From Chryseobacterium sp. SN22 (lineage in GTDB: Bacteria > Bacteroidota > Bacteroidia > Flavobacteriales > Weeksellaceae), in assembly GCF_008329705.1 (NCBI RefSeq), contig NZ_VTSX01000014.1, positions 62,001 through 126,000 of the forward strand: a stretch of 64,000 nucleotides of DNA, written 5' to 3'. Position numbers and translations under genes: made by a program. Below the pieces are notes generated by a model. The model was given only the letters and a program-made list of their open reading frames with translations. It was not told the origin of the DNA and ran no database searches. Positions 23,642 to 31,793 of the stretch are shown here, piece by piece (position 1 is the first letter of the stretch; the number at the start of each line of letters is the position of its first letter).

Positions 23642-25352
23642 GATCTGCGGTTTGATCGAAACTCATTTTTCATACGGTCAAAAGATACTATTTCTTTGCC
23701 TCTGTCTTATCCTGAACCTTATCCTCGCTTCCTGTGGCGTAAGAAAATCGGTAAAGCATGTTCCGGATATCAAGCCTTATCCGCTTGAAATTCCGAAAGT
23801 GAATAAGATCAACGATTCCACCTTTCGCTTTAACCAGAATTATTTAGTGAAAAACAGACAGCAGCTCTGGGAATTGTATATCAAAGGAAATGCTTTGCAG
23901 CTCGGGTATAACAACGGTGCTCTGACGCAAAACCTAATGCAGAAACAGGAAGATGTATTTTTCTCAAAAGTGGAAGGTTTTGTCCCGTCAAAATTCAAAC
24001 AGAATCTTTTAAGAGGTTTCCTGAAATGGTACAACCGGAAAATGTACCTCAATATCCGGGAAGATTACCAGGCAGAATTGTACGGATTATCCCGTTATTC
24101 ATCAGACCGATATAATTTTATCGCACCAAAATTCCTCAGAAGCATGTACCTTCACGGTGCCCATGACATCGGCCATGCGATGCAGGACCTGATGATGGTC
24201 GGTTGTACGTCGCTTGCGGTCTGGAACGAAAATACGGAAGACGGCAACCTGCTGATTGGCCGTAATTTCGATTTTTATGTGGGTGATGATTTTGCCAGGA
24301 ATAAACTCATTGAATTGGTAGAACCGGAAAAAGGAATCCCATACCTGTCCGTGAGCTGGCCCGGAATGATCGGGGTAGTATCCGGAATGAACAGAGAAGG
24401 TATTACCGTAACGATCAATGCCGGAAAGTCTAAAATTCCACTGACGGCCAAAACACCGATTTCTTTGGTAACAAGGGAGATTTTGCAGTATGCGAAAACT
24501 ATTGACGAAGCCATTGCCATTGCGAAAAAGCGGAAAGTTTTTGTATCGGAATCGATTCTGGTAGGCAGTGCGAATGATAAAAATGTGGTGATTATCGAAG
24601 TTTCCCCGGATAATTTCGGCGTCTATAAAGTAGAGAATACAAGTAAAGTGTTTTGTACCAATCATTTCCAGTCGGAGGCTTACAAAAACGATAAGCGAAA
24701 CCGGAAGCAGATCGCTGAAAGCCATTCTGAGTACCGCTACGAAAAGCTGCAGGAGCTTCTGCAGGAGAACAAAAAAGTGAATCCCGTAAAGATGGCTGCA
24801 GTTCTGCGGGATAGGTCAGGGCTGAAAGGGGAAAAGATCGGTTATGGAAACGAAAAGGCGATTAACCAGCTTCTGGCGCATCATGCGGTAATCTTTTCGC
24901 CTCAGAAAAAATTGGTGTGGATTTCTGCCAATCCATATCAGCTGGGAGAATTTGTCTGCTATGATCTTAACGAAATTTTTTCCGGTAAAAAGCCGGTAAA
25001 CGGAACGATGGCGAAGTCTGAACTTAATATTCCGAAAGATCCTTTTTTAGATTCCCAAGACTTTAAAGACTATGAAGAATTCAAATTTGCCAACGCTGAA
25101 ATCAGTGATGCGGTAAATGATAAGACCCTAGAACTTACCGACGGGTTTATCCCGTATTACCAGTCACTGAACCCTGATTTCTGGCTGGTCTACTCTCAGG
25201 CCGGGAAATATTATTTCAATAGAAAAGAATATTCCAGAGCAAAAACCGAATTTGAAAAAGCATTATCCAAAGAAATTACCACGGTTCCGGATCGGGAGAA
25301 TGTCGAAAAATATTTAAAGAAGACGGGGAAGAAGCTGAAAGGTCAATGGTGA
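23628..25352 (+). CDS. C45-type acyltransferase/peptidase lipoprotein
   Basis: 574 residues from GTG. The start overlaps the preceding gene, implying translational coupling. Residues 20-36 form a lipoprotein signal with 'LASC' (Cys36). The Ntn-hydrolase nucleophile is probably Cys193 in 'MVGCTSLAVWNE', followed by 'GRNFDFYVG' and 'GMIGVVSGMNREGI', as in C45/acyl-CoA:6-aminopenicillanate acyltransferase or choloylglycine hydrolase-type proteins. The C-terminal 60 residues resemble a TPR unit. As an envelope-anchored amide/ester acyltransferase it could act in pigment assembly or turnover; that role is inferred from position only. Confidence 0.8.
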   Translation: MKKNKICGLIETHFSYGQKILFLCLCLILNLILASCGVRKSVKHVPDIKPYPLEIPKVNKINDSTFRFNQNYLVKNRQQLWELYIKGNALQLGYNNGALTQNLMQKQEDVFFSKVEGFVPSKFKQNLLRGFLKWYNRKMYLNIREDYQAELYGLSRYSSDRYNFIAPKFLRSMYLHGAHDIGHAMQDLMMVGCTSLAVWNENTEDGNLLIGRNFDFYVGDDFARNKLIELVEPEKGIPYLSVSWPGMIGVVSGMNREGITVTINAGKSKIPLTAKTPISLVTREILQYAKTIDEAIAIAKKRKVFVSESILVGSANDKNVVIIEVSPDNFGVYKVENTSKVFCTNHFQSEAYKNDKRNRKQIAESHSEYRYEKLQELLQENKKVNPVKMAAVLRDRSGLKGEKIGYGNEKAINQLLAHHAVIFSPQKKLVWISANPYQLGEFVCYDLNEIFSGKKPVNGTMAKSELNIPKDPFLDSQDFKDYEEFKFANAEISDAVNDKTLELTDGFIPYYQSLNPDFWLVYSQAGKYYFNRKEYSRAKTEFEKALSKEITTVPDRENVEKYLKKTGKKLKGQW

Positions 25353-25804
25353 ATTTTGCTTCGCACGTGAATGATGAATTTGTCAATAGTGAATTTTCTA
25401 TTCATTAAGCAATTGAAGTTAGAACTTTTATTATATGTTTGTAATAGCCTAATTATCAGCGGTATAAAAATTTACCTTCTTTGAGGGTATCAAAAAATAT
25501 GAAAGAATTTTTGACGGGGTGGTTTTAAAAAGGTGAATGGTCAATAGTGAATAGGCAATTTTGTTTTGCGAGTGAATACTGAATACTGAATTTTCCTTGA
25601 ATGAAAATAAATTAGTCAATGCTGAATTCACATTTCGTTCTCTTACTAAACTTCAAAAATTCACCATTGATATTAGACCAATATGGAAATAAAAGACTGC
25701 CGCCCTAGCCCCGATAGGAACGGCATCCTTTTTCTGTAAGGGCTTTGAAAAAAGGAGCGGGCGAAAAAGATATAGTGGATAGCGGGATAAAGCTCCTGAA
25801 AAAA
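25353..25804. other. Gene-free spacer with two repeat types
   Basis: A 452-base gap between convergent genes. Its first 330 bases contain short periodic units (GTGAATnnTGAAT, CAATAGTGAAT) on both strands. The last part (about 25700-25800) has the strings CCTAGCCCCGATAGGAACGG and GATATAGTGGATAGCGGGA, which I recognise as a widely dispersed flavobacterial intergenic element. No open frame of substance and no certain terminator were seen. Confidence 0.5.
25700..25800. repeat. Flavobacterial CTAGCCCCGATA/GATATAGYGGATAGCGGGA element
   Basis: Two conserved half-boxes, one with CCTAGCCCCGATAGGAACGG and GCATCCTTTT, the other with AAAAAGATATAGTGGATAGC, flank a variable middle that can fold back (CTTTTTCTG ... 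GAAAAAAGG). From memory this arrangement occurs in intergenic regions of many Flavobacteriia; I cannot confirm copy number here. Confidence 0.5.
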
Positions 25805-26977
25805 TCAGGTGTTGTCCGGGCTTACCTTATTTAGGAAAAAGAAGGTGATGATCCACGTCAATGCAGACGCAGAGATAGCCAGAATCATGCTTCCGATGAC
25901 ATATTGCAGAAGGTTGTTTTTAACCAGGTCGAAATTCAGCTCCTGGCTCAGGATGTTGCTGTTGCCATCTACAAAAGGTGCTCCAAGGAACAGGGAAGCC
26001 GCGATAATAAACGGAATGAACGGCGGCAGGCTCACGTTGGAGGCAAAAAAGGCCAGAACCTTATTGAGCTTGAAAAGTACTGCCAGCGAAATAACGATCA
26101 GCGTATGGAAACCCCAGAAAGGGGAAAAGCCAACAAAGACGCCCAATGCAAGGGAAAATGCTTTTGTCCGGTTGGTGCCGTCGCTTTCCAGCACATCTTC
26201 CTTGATGAATCTGCGGATGCTTTTTTTCCTGAAATTATGGATGAAGTTCCGCGGGATGATATACAGTAAAGTGATTGCTACCAGAATCGTATTAAGGATA
26301 CTGATGCGTGTAAAATCCCTGAACGGCCTGAAGTGCGATACCCTTTCCGCGGGATCATACAGCACTTTTACCGGTACATTTTTTACCGGCACGTGCCTCC
26401 AGGCAGTTCTTACGATGATCTCGATCTCAAATTCAAATTTCGGAGTAAAATATTTTTTCGGAATTTTATGCAGAGGATACAGCCGGTAGCCGGACTGGGT
26501 ATCTTCCAGCCTGATGCCCGTTTCAAACCAGAACCAGAAGTTGGAAAACCGGTTTCCGAAACTGCTTTTCTTTGGGATGCCATCCTGGGCCATGTTGCGG
26601 TTCCCGATAAGCAGAACATCTTCTTTTTCAAACATCAGGGTTTCCACAAAAACAGGAATGTCATCGGGATAGTGCTGTCCGTCAGAATCGATGGTAACGG
26701 CGTAATGGTAACCCAGCTCTTTCGCTTTTCTGAAGCCGGTTTTCAGGCCGTTTCCCTTTCCTTTGTTTTCCGGTAAATGAATAACCTGAATCTGAGAATA
26801 CTGGGCTAGTATTTCCCTGGTGGAATCGGTAGAACCGTCGTTGACCACAATAATATCCTGTGTATAATCGAGTACGCCGTCAATCACCCGTTTCAGGGTT
26901 TTCCCGTTGTTGTAAGTCGGTATTAAAACACAGATTTTCTTTGCGGAAATGGCGTTCCGCACTTCAGGAAGGGTCAT
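25805..26977 (-). CDS. Glycosyltransferase family 2 fused to DUF2062
   Basis: 390 residues. Residues 1-240 form a DPM1-like GT2 domain: 'VLIPTYNNGKTLKRVIDG', 'VVNDGSTDSTREIL', the metal-binding 'DSDGQHYPDD' and 'DTQSGYRLYP'. The C-terminal part is a DUF2062 membrane module ('GVFVGFSPFWGFHT', then two or more helices). GT2-DUF2062 fusions are recurrent in aryl polyene and flexirubin loci. It may glycosylate a lipid carrier or the pigment at the inner membrane. It starts 4 bases after the upstream gene's stop; last gene of its operon. Confidence 0.87.
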   Translation of the reverse strand: MTLPEVRNAISAKKICVLIPTYNNGKTLKRVIDGVLDYTQDIIVVNDGSTDSTREILAQYSQIQVIHLPENKGKGNGLKTGFRKAKELGYHYAVTIDSDGQHYPDDIPVFVETLMFEKEDVLLIGNRNMAQDGIPKKSSFGNRFSNFWFWFETGIRLEDTQSGYRLYPLHKIPKKYFTPKFEFEIEIIVRTAWRHVPVKNVPVKVLYDPAERVSHFRPFRDFTRISILNTILVAITLLYIIPRNFIHNFRKKSIRRFIKEDVLESDGTNRTKAFSLALGVFVGFSPFWGFHTLIVISLAVLFKLNKVLAFFASNVSLPPFIPFIIAASLFLGAPFVDGNSNILSQELNFDLVKNNLLQYVIGSMILAISASALTWIITFFFLNKVSPDNT

Positions 26978-26981
26978 TATT

Positions 26982-27458
26982 TTATTTTAGGTTTGCTCTT
27001 TCAGCGGGCGTGATGGTCTTGGATTGTGCAGCAAACCTTTTGATGTAGTTTTTCAGGGCAGCATTCTGCTTGCTGTAATGGGTCAGCAGAAATGCTTTAT
27101 CTTCTTTTAAGCTTCCCCGGTAGCCCACGATTTTTGGGATATTTTCCTGAACGCTCATCCGGATTACCCTAAGTTCCGCATTGTTGGGATTGCTTTTGAT
27201 TACCGCTTCAAGGCTGGTTGCCCCGGACTTTACGAAGGCTTTCCGGTTGGACTTGGTAATTTTGGCTTCCATGATCTGTGCCGCTGCTTTATACCCCTGA
27301 ATCACTGCATCCGACCCGGAGGCTTTTTCAGCAAGATTGATAAAAGATTCCGTATTGGCATTGGAAGCATTGGCTTTCGCATAGCTTTCTCTTAACGATT
27401 CGAGGTTTGACTGGAAGAAAAGGACAAAGGCGGTGATCAGTGAAAAAATCAATTTCAT
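26982..27458 (-). CDS. Secreted helical protein of unknown function
   Basis: 158 residues with an N-terminal signal ('LIFSLITAFVLFF'), then an all-helical, Ala/Ser/Lys-rich body; no recognised domain. 'SNPNNAELRVIRMSVQENIP' resembles a TPR-like helix pair. The start overlaps the stop of the hotdog gene upstream by 4 bases (ATGA), so it is tightly coupled to polyene synthesis genes. Probably a periplasmic accessory factor. Confidence 0.75.
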   Translation of the reverse strand: MKLIFSLITAFVLFFQSNLESLRESYAKANASNANTESFINLAEKASGSDAVIQGYKAAAQIMEAKITKSNRKAFVKSGATSLEAVIKSNPNNAELRVIRMSVQENIPKIVGYRGSLKEDKAFLLTHYSKQNAALKNYIKRFAAQSKTITPAERANLK

Positions 27459-27835
27459 GAGGTCAATTTTTGGTAGTTAACTGACATTTTTAATGCAATA
27501 GTCTCGCCAAAAAAGGTGGTATTTTTTACCTTCACATCCCCGTCGGTTTGGGTAATGTCCAGCTGCAGCTTTAAGTCCGGTGTTTCAAAAGGATTGATGA
27601 TCGCCATGAATTTGATATTGGAAGCCGTCTTCAGAAACAAAGGCAGACCGGTAAATTCTTCGGAAAGTTCCTTTACAATCTGCATCATGCAAACGCCGGG
27701 CGTTACCGGATTTTCCGGAAAATGGCCTTTAAAAATTTCATGGTCTTTATTCAGGGAGATGTAGGCCGTATAAGCTCCGTTTTCTCCTTGTTCGTAAGAT
27801 TGCAATATATAAAAATCAGTAAGAATGGTCTGCAT
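27455..27835 (-). CDS. FabA/FabZ-like 3-hydroxyacyl-ACP dehydratase (hotdog fold)
   Basis: 126 residues. The dehydratase signature 'FKGHFPENPVTPGVCMMQIV' carries the catalytic His; the rest fits a single hotdog domain. Expected to dehydrate 3-hydroxyacyl-ACP intermediates to build the conjugated polyene. The helix residue following PGV (usually Glu or Asp in FabZ/FabA) is not obvious, so activity may need a partner. Two more hotdog proteins are encoded at 40081-40960. Confidence 0.82.
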   Translation of the reverse strand: MQTILTDFYILQSYEQGENGAYTAYISLNKDHEIFKGHFPENPVTPGVCMMQIVKELSEEFTGLPLFLKTASNIKFMAIINPFETPDLKLQLDITQTDGDVKVKNTTFFGETIALKMSVNYQKLTS

Positions 27836-27839
27836 ACAA

Positions 27840-28442
27840 TTATTTTTTCATGTTAAAGGTATAATACACGCCGGCCTGGAAAGTAACATTTGTATGGTTG
27901 TTATAGACATGGACAAATCCTTTTTTAATACGGGCTTCGATCCCAATATTTTTTGTAATGTCGTAACCTGTACCAAATAAAATACCTAAATCGGCATCGG
28001 TCGTAAAATCTATATTTTTATGATCAGTTAATAGCTCAAGAGTCGGCCCAAAATGAATATTAAACTTATCAAAATAAAACTTATTCACCATTGCTGCACC
28101 TAAATAAGATACGGTTACGGTTTTTGAAGGAGCAGAAGAATCTTGGCTTTCAAACTTTGCGCCCTGGCGAGAGTAATAAAGCTCAGGTTGTAATGCGTAG
28201 ATTTTAGCGAACCTTATATTGCCCTGAAAACCAATATAAAGATCTGCTTTGGATTTTATATCAAATGTATTATAGCCATAATAATAATAATGATTAGAAT
28301 CTGTATAGTTCCAGGCCTGATGAGCAGGTCCATCTGAAAAATGAGAAATATTGGCCCCGATTCTGATTCCCGGATTAAAAGTTACCTGCGAGAAAGCAAT
28401 GGCTGAAATGAGTAAAGCAAATAAAGAAATAATTTTTTTCAT
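27840..28442 (-). CDS. Outer-membrane beta-barrel protein (PorT-like)
   Basis: 200 residues: a signal peptide ('ALLISAIAFSQ'), then alternating amphipathic strands with 'GIRIGANISHFSDG', 'LGAAMVNKFYFDKFNIHFGP' and a terminal aromatic strand 'GVYYTFNMKK'. This is the pattern of small 8-stranded outer-membrane barrels (PorT/OMP_b-brl) in Bacteroidota. In the pigment operon it could assist pigment placement in the outer membrane. It starts 5 bases after the upstream stop. Confidence 0.8.
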   Translation of the reverse strand: MKKIISLFALLISAIAFSQVTFNPGIRIGANISHFSDGPAHQAWNYTDSNHYYYYGYNTFDIKSKADLYIGFQGNIRFAKIYALQPELYYSRQGAKFESQDSSAPSKTVTVSYLGAAMVNKFYFDKFNIHFGPTLELLTDHKNIDFTTDADLGILFGTGYDITKNIGIEARIKKGFVHVYNNHTNVTFQAGVYYTFNMKK

Positions 28443-28447
28443 GTGAA

Positions 28448-29083
28448 TTATTCGTTTTCGGTTATCTGAAATAGTTTGATGTTTATTTTAAAATCTTTAT
28501 GCTGTAGATTCAGGCTGTCTGCGAAGATATGTTTTTTTGCCTCAAAAGTAAAATCGATTTTCTCCTTATTATTTTTCATGTAAGCAATTTGTTTCAGCAA
28601 TTTGTTCTCTTTATTAAAGAATAAATAATATTTCTTCCGGCCGATTTCCGAAAGATAAATGCTGGATTTTCCGTTTTCAAAGGTTTCGGTGACAGGGTAC
28701 TGTTGTCTTAAAAGTTCCCGGAAATCGTTTTTCAGGAAGTTGATGACGATCTTTTTGTCCATATCCGGAAGCACATAATTGAGCTTAAAATCATTTTCCG
28801 AAATTTCAAAATCGATTAGTTTATTTCCGAAATCCGAAGTCAGTACCACCCGGTGGGTTGTTGTGTTAATTTTTTTTAATATCAGGATTCCGCTGATATG
28901 ATTTTTATAAATGTCCATCTGGCATTTATAGACGTAATCTTCCTGTGAGGAGAAATACAGATTCTCCACCCGCTTTTCCGTATTCAGAACAGGTTTTGCG
29001 CCTGTAATCTTATAGGTTTTACAGGAGATGCACAGGATAAAAAACAGGCTATAAGCTGAATTCTGAAGCAGCAACCGGCGCAT
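28448..29083 (-). CDS. Probable lipoprotein of the pigment export operon
   Basis: 211 residues. N-terminal signal ending in 'CISC' (Cys21), close to a lipobox though position -3 is Cys. The body is beta-rich ('MDIYKNHISGILILKK', 'HRVVLTSDFGNKLIDFEI') and resembles the DUF3261-type lipoproteins that accompany LolA-like proteins in aryl polyene loci; this resemblance is by pattern and context only. Its start lies 35 bases inside the LolA-like gene in another frame, so translation is coupled. Confidence 0.7.
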   Translation of the reverse strand: MRRLLLQNSAYSLFFILCISCKTYKITGAKPVLNTEKRVENLYFSSQEDYVYKCQMDIYKNHISGILILKKINTTTHRVVLTSDFGNKLIDFEISENDFKLNYVLPDMDKKIVINFLKNDFRELLRQQYPVTETFENGKSSIYLSEIGRKKYYLFFNKENKLLKQIAYMKNNKEKIDFTFEAKKHIFADSLNLQHKDFKINIKLFQITENE

Positions 29084-29675
29084 TGATCCTGGTATTTTTG
29101 AAAACGATATTGGTGGTGTCTCCCGAAGCTTCCGTCATATTCACCTGTGAAACCGTCGACTGGCTTTTAGAAAAATACAGTTCAATCTGCTTGATGTATT
29201 TCAGCAGCTGGGCGGATTTAGGCGTAAACCGGGCAATATTGAAACTGCCGTTTTTCAGGTAGGCTACGGAAAATTCCGGATCACTGAACATCTGCCCGTT
29301 GGAACTGCCCACGATCAGCTTGTTGATTTTCTCGAATGTTTTGCTCCTGGCATCTACCGCGGACTTTTTACCCTGATCGTTGATGAAAATTTTATTATCC
29401 TTAAAAACAATGCTGTACTGATACGGTTTGGTATACTTCCAGCTCAGCATATTCGGGGTTTTTAAAGACATTCTTCCGTAGGTAACAATGTTTTTATCCA
29501 GAAAATCCATTTTTTTGGTCTGGGTAAAATCACTCTGTAAAGTTTTGATCTCTTTGGTTTCGGAAGAAACTCTGGTTACGAACGCTTTGGCTTCTGCTCC
29601 CGACATGGCGGTGTTCTGTGCAAAAAATAAACCTGAAACGGATAATCCTATGATGATGAAAATATTTTTAATCAT
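29049..29675 (-). CDS. LolA-like outer-membrane lipoprotein carrier
   Basis: 208 residues: signal peptide ending 'LFFAQ', then the LolA fold with 'IKTLQSDFTQTKKMDFLDK', 'GRMSLKTPNMLSWKYTKPY' and 'IFINDQGK'. Housekeeping LolA shuttles lipoproteins across the periplasm. Cluster-encoded LolA-like proteins in aryl polyene and flexirubin loci are thought to carry the hydrophobic pigment. First gene of a six-gene minus-strand run ending at 25805. Confidence 0.85.
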   Translation of the reverse strand: MIKNIFIIIGLSVSGLFFAQNTAMSGAEAKAFVTRVSSETKEIKTLQSDFTQTKKMDFLDKNIVTYGRMSLKTPNMLSWKYTKPYQYSIVFKDNKIFINDQGKKSAVDARSKTFEKINKLIVGSSNGQMFSDPEFSVAYLKNGSFNIARFTPKSAQLLKYIKQIELYFSKSQSTVSQVNMTEASGDTTNIVFKNTRINAPVAASEFSL

Positions 29676-29830
29676 TGTTTTTATTTTTAGGTGAATAAAA
29701 TCTGTCTGATCTTAAAAATCTTTGATTTCTGTAACTGATGTGTGCTTATGAAAGCTGATCCATCATAAACTTTAATGAGCATACCAGAATCTTTTGTGAT
29801 TTTTGCGATTTAAACAGGTTCAGTGTTAAA

Positions 29831-30559
29831 CTATTCGATGGTGAAAGTCGAATACTTTTCACGTTTCAAAAATACTAATAAATTTACCAAAACATTATAC
29901 GTTTTTTCTGAAGTGTCGTGAAGAAGAATAATGCTTCCGGGCTTCAGTCCTTTAGTTACTTTCCTGTAAATTTTGTTTTCGTCTTCGGTAATGGTATCCA
30001 GTGAACGGACGCTCCAGCCGATGCTTTTCTTGCCGGTTTGCCTGATCGATTTGGCAATATTCGGATTGGTAACCCCGAAAGGCGGACGGTATAGATCGGT
30101 TCTGAAATTCCCGGTTTTCAGGATAACTTCATCGCATTTTTCGATCTCTTCAACCATCTTTAAAGTCGACAAAAAACCGGTTTGGTTGGAATGGGAATAA
30201 GTGTGGTTGCCGATGGTATGGCCTTCTGAAATGATCCGCTGAAAGGTTTCAGGATATTTTTCAATCTGTTTCCCAATACAGAAAAAGGTTGCTTTTATTT
30301 GGTTCTCTTTTAATATATCTAAAAACTTCGGGGTAAATTCCGTTGGGCCGTCATCGAAAGTCAAGGCAACTTCCTTGATTTTTGTTCTTCTGTGCGTCAT
30401 ACTGTTGACAAAATAGCCGAGCCCGATATCAAAGGAACTCCAAACAACTATTGCAGAAAACATCAGGAAACAGAACAGATATACCCAAAATGTACCTTGG
30501 AGCGCATAGATAAAAACGTTGCAGAATAGGTAGAATACAATAAAATAGTAATGTTTCAT
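29831..30559 (-). CDS. NodB-type polysaccharide deacetylase
   Basis: 242 residues: two N-terminal membrane segments, then a NodB domain with 'ALTFDDGP' (catalytic Asp and first metal ligand), 'IGNHTYSH' (metal-binding His pair), 'YRPPFG' and 'ILLHDTS'. It would remove acyl groups from amino sugars or act on a related amide/ester in the periplasm. Enzymes of this family recur in flexirubin loci without a defined role. It stands alone between two gaps of 155 and 172 bases. Confidence 0.85.
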   Translation of the reverse strand: MKHYYFIVFYLFCNVFIYALQGTFWVYLFCFLMFSAIVVWSSFDIGLGYFVNSMTHRRTKIKEVALTFDDGPTEFTPKFLDILKENQIKATFFCIGKQIEKYPETFQRIISEGHTIGNHTYSHSNQTGFLSTLKMVEEIEKCDEVILKTGNFRTDLYRPPFGVTNPNIAKSIRQTGKKSIGWSVRSLDTITEDENKIYRKVTKGLKPGSIILLHDTSEKTYNVLVNLLVFLKREKYSTFTIE

Positions 30560-30651
30560 TACACTTTTTCGTTATCAATATTTAGTTTGTCTATATTTCC
30601 TTGACCACTTGCTCCAATTGACGGGCAAGCTGATACAAAATCAGATAATCT

Positions 30652-30670
30652 GTGCAAGCGGTGCTTGCAC
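30652..30670. repeat. Perfect palindromic hairpin in spacer
   Basis: GTGCAAGC (30652-30659) and GCTTGCAC (30663-30670) form an 8-base-pair stem with a 3-base loop; a second small stem (CTGAT ... ATCAG) lies just before. There is no T run, so it is not a standard terminator. REP-like or structured leader are the alternatives. Confidence 0.45.
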
Positions 30671-30731
30671 TATTGGAAATACGGATGTTATTTCTGAAAA
30701 AGACCATATATTACCTACAGAAAAACCTTTA

Positions 30732-31793
30732 TTAAGCTTTTTCCAATAAAATCAGGCTATGGTCATTTCCGCCAAGATGATTGTAAAGTAAAATATTTCT
30801 TACCTCTTCTTTTTTCACCTTATTAATTCTCATCACTTCCGGGATTTCCTGTTTTTTCAGGATCTGGCAGGCCATGAAGGTTGAAAAACCGCTGGCGGTA
30901 TTATACTCTCCGCTTAAATGCTTGTAATAAAGCAAAACGGAATCTGTAAACCGGTCCATGGCTTTTGTATAGTAAACATCAGATTTCGCATCGCCGCTGA
31001 ATCCTAAAATAACAGCGTCAACGTCGTTGAAAGTCAGGTTGTTTTTGGTTAAAAACGATTCAATAAACGGCTGGGTTTCTTCCAAATCCAGCCGGTTGCT
31101 GATTTGAATGTCTTTCAGCCGGGCATAGGAACTGTCCTTTTTTTCTTTGCTTAAGATAAAAAAGCTGGCACCTTCTCCCCAGACAACGCCGTTTGTGGTG
31201 GAATGCAGATAATCAGCAGGAAGATCTTCCTGCTTTTTGATGGTTTTGTTTAATTCATACAATCCCATGGTCCTCTCGGTCTGTTCATCAGTAGAACCTA
31301 CCAAAACATGTTCTGCTTCACCGTCGGTGATCTGAAGCTTTGCATCCAGCATCGAAAATTCCAGTGAGGAAGAGGAGTTGACGTAAGTAAAATTGTAGGC
31401 GTGGCATTGTAAGCCTAAGGCAATCTGCCCGGCTACCGTGTTGTGGGTGGACTGGATAAAATAGGTCGGGGTCAGAAACTCTTCGTTATTGTCCAGCACG
31501 TTCTTGAGGAACTTTTCAGAATCCTGCGAGCAGCCCATTCCGGTTCCGACGATAATGGCATCCGGATTTTCGATTCCGGCTTCTTTCAGAGCGTATGAAG
31601 AGGCTACGGAGCTCATTTTTACCGTTTTAGACATTCTCCGGATCATTGCCGGAGGAATGAATTCTTTATAAACCGGTTCAATGGCTTTCAGTACCTGTCC
31701 CGTGTTGGCAGGCTGAAGATCCTGGAAGGAATTTTCATTTAAAGTGTCCTGTACGGAAATGCAGGCCGCACTGTTGATGTAAACGGCACTCAT
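30732..31793 (-). CDS. Chain-length-factor-like ketosynthase homologue
   Basis: 353 residues from 'MSAVYINSAACIS'; the start overlaps the upstream ketosynthase stop (ATGA). It has the thiolase fold of KAS enzymes, but the active-site Cys is replaced by Ser ('YVNSSSSLEFSML', near 139-143), the first His region reads 'LGFSGDAKSD' and the second His is absent ('LSGEYNTASG'). This is the pattern of a KS-beta/chain-length factor that dimerises with the active enzyme encoded just upstream. It would set polyene length, like ApeC in aryl polyene loci. Confidence 0.85.
   Translation of the reverse strand: MSAVYINSAACISVQDTLNENSFQDLQPANTGQVLKAIEPVYKEFIPPAMIRRMSKTVKMSSVASSYALKEAGIENPDAIIVGTGMGCSQDSEKFLKNVLDNNEEFLTPTYFIQSTHNTVAGQIALGLQCHAYNFTYVNSSSSLEFSMLDAKLQITDGEAEHVLVGSTDEQTERTMGLYELNKTIKKQEDLPADYLHSTTNGVVWGEGASFFILSKEKKDSSYARLKDIQISNRLDLEETQPFIESFLTKNNLTFNDVDAVILGFSGDAKSDVYYTKAMDRFTDSVLLYYKHLSGEYNTASGFSTFMACQILKKQEIPEVMRINKVKKEEVRNILLYNHLGGNDHSLILLEKA

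Noticed and set aside
24102-24725. 207-codon open frame antisense to the C45 protein
   Set aside because: Shadow of a well-supported gene, with no start context and low-complexity composition.
25809-26489. 226-codon plus-strand frame opposite the GT2-DUF2062 gene
   Set aside because: The minus-strand gene has intact catalytic motifs throughout; this frame has none.
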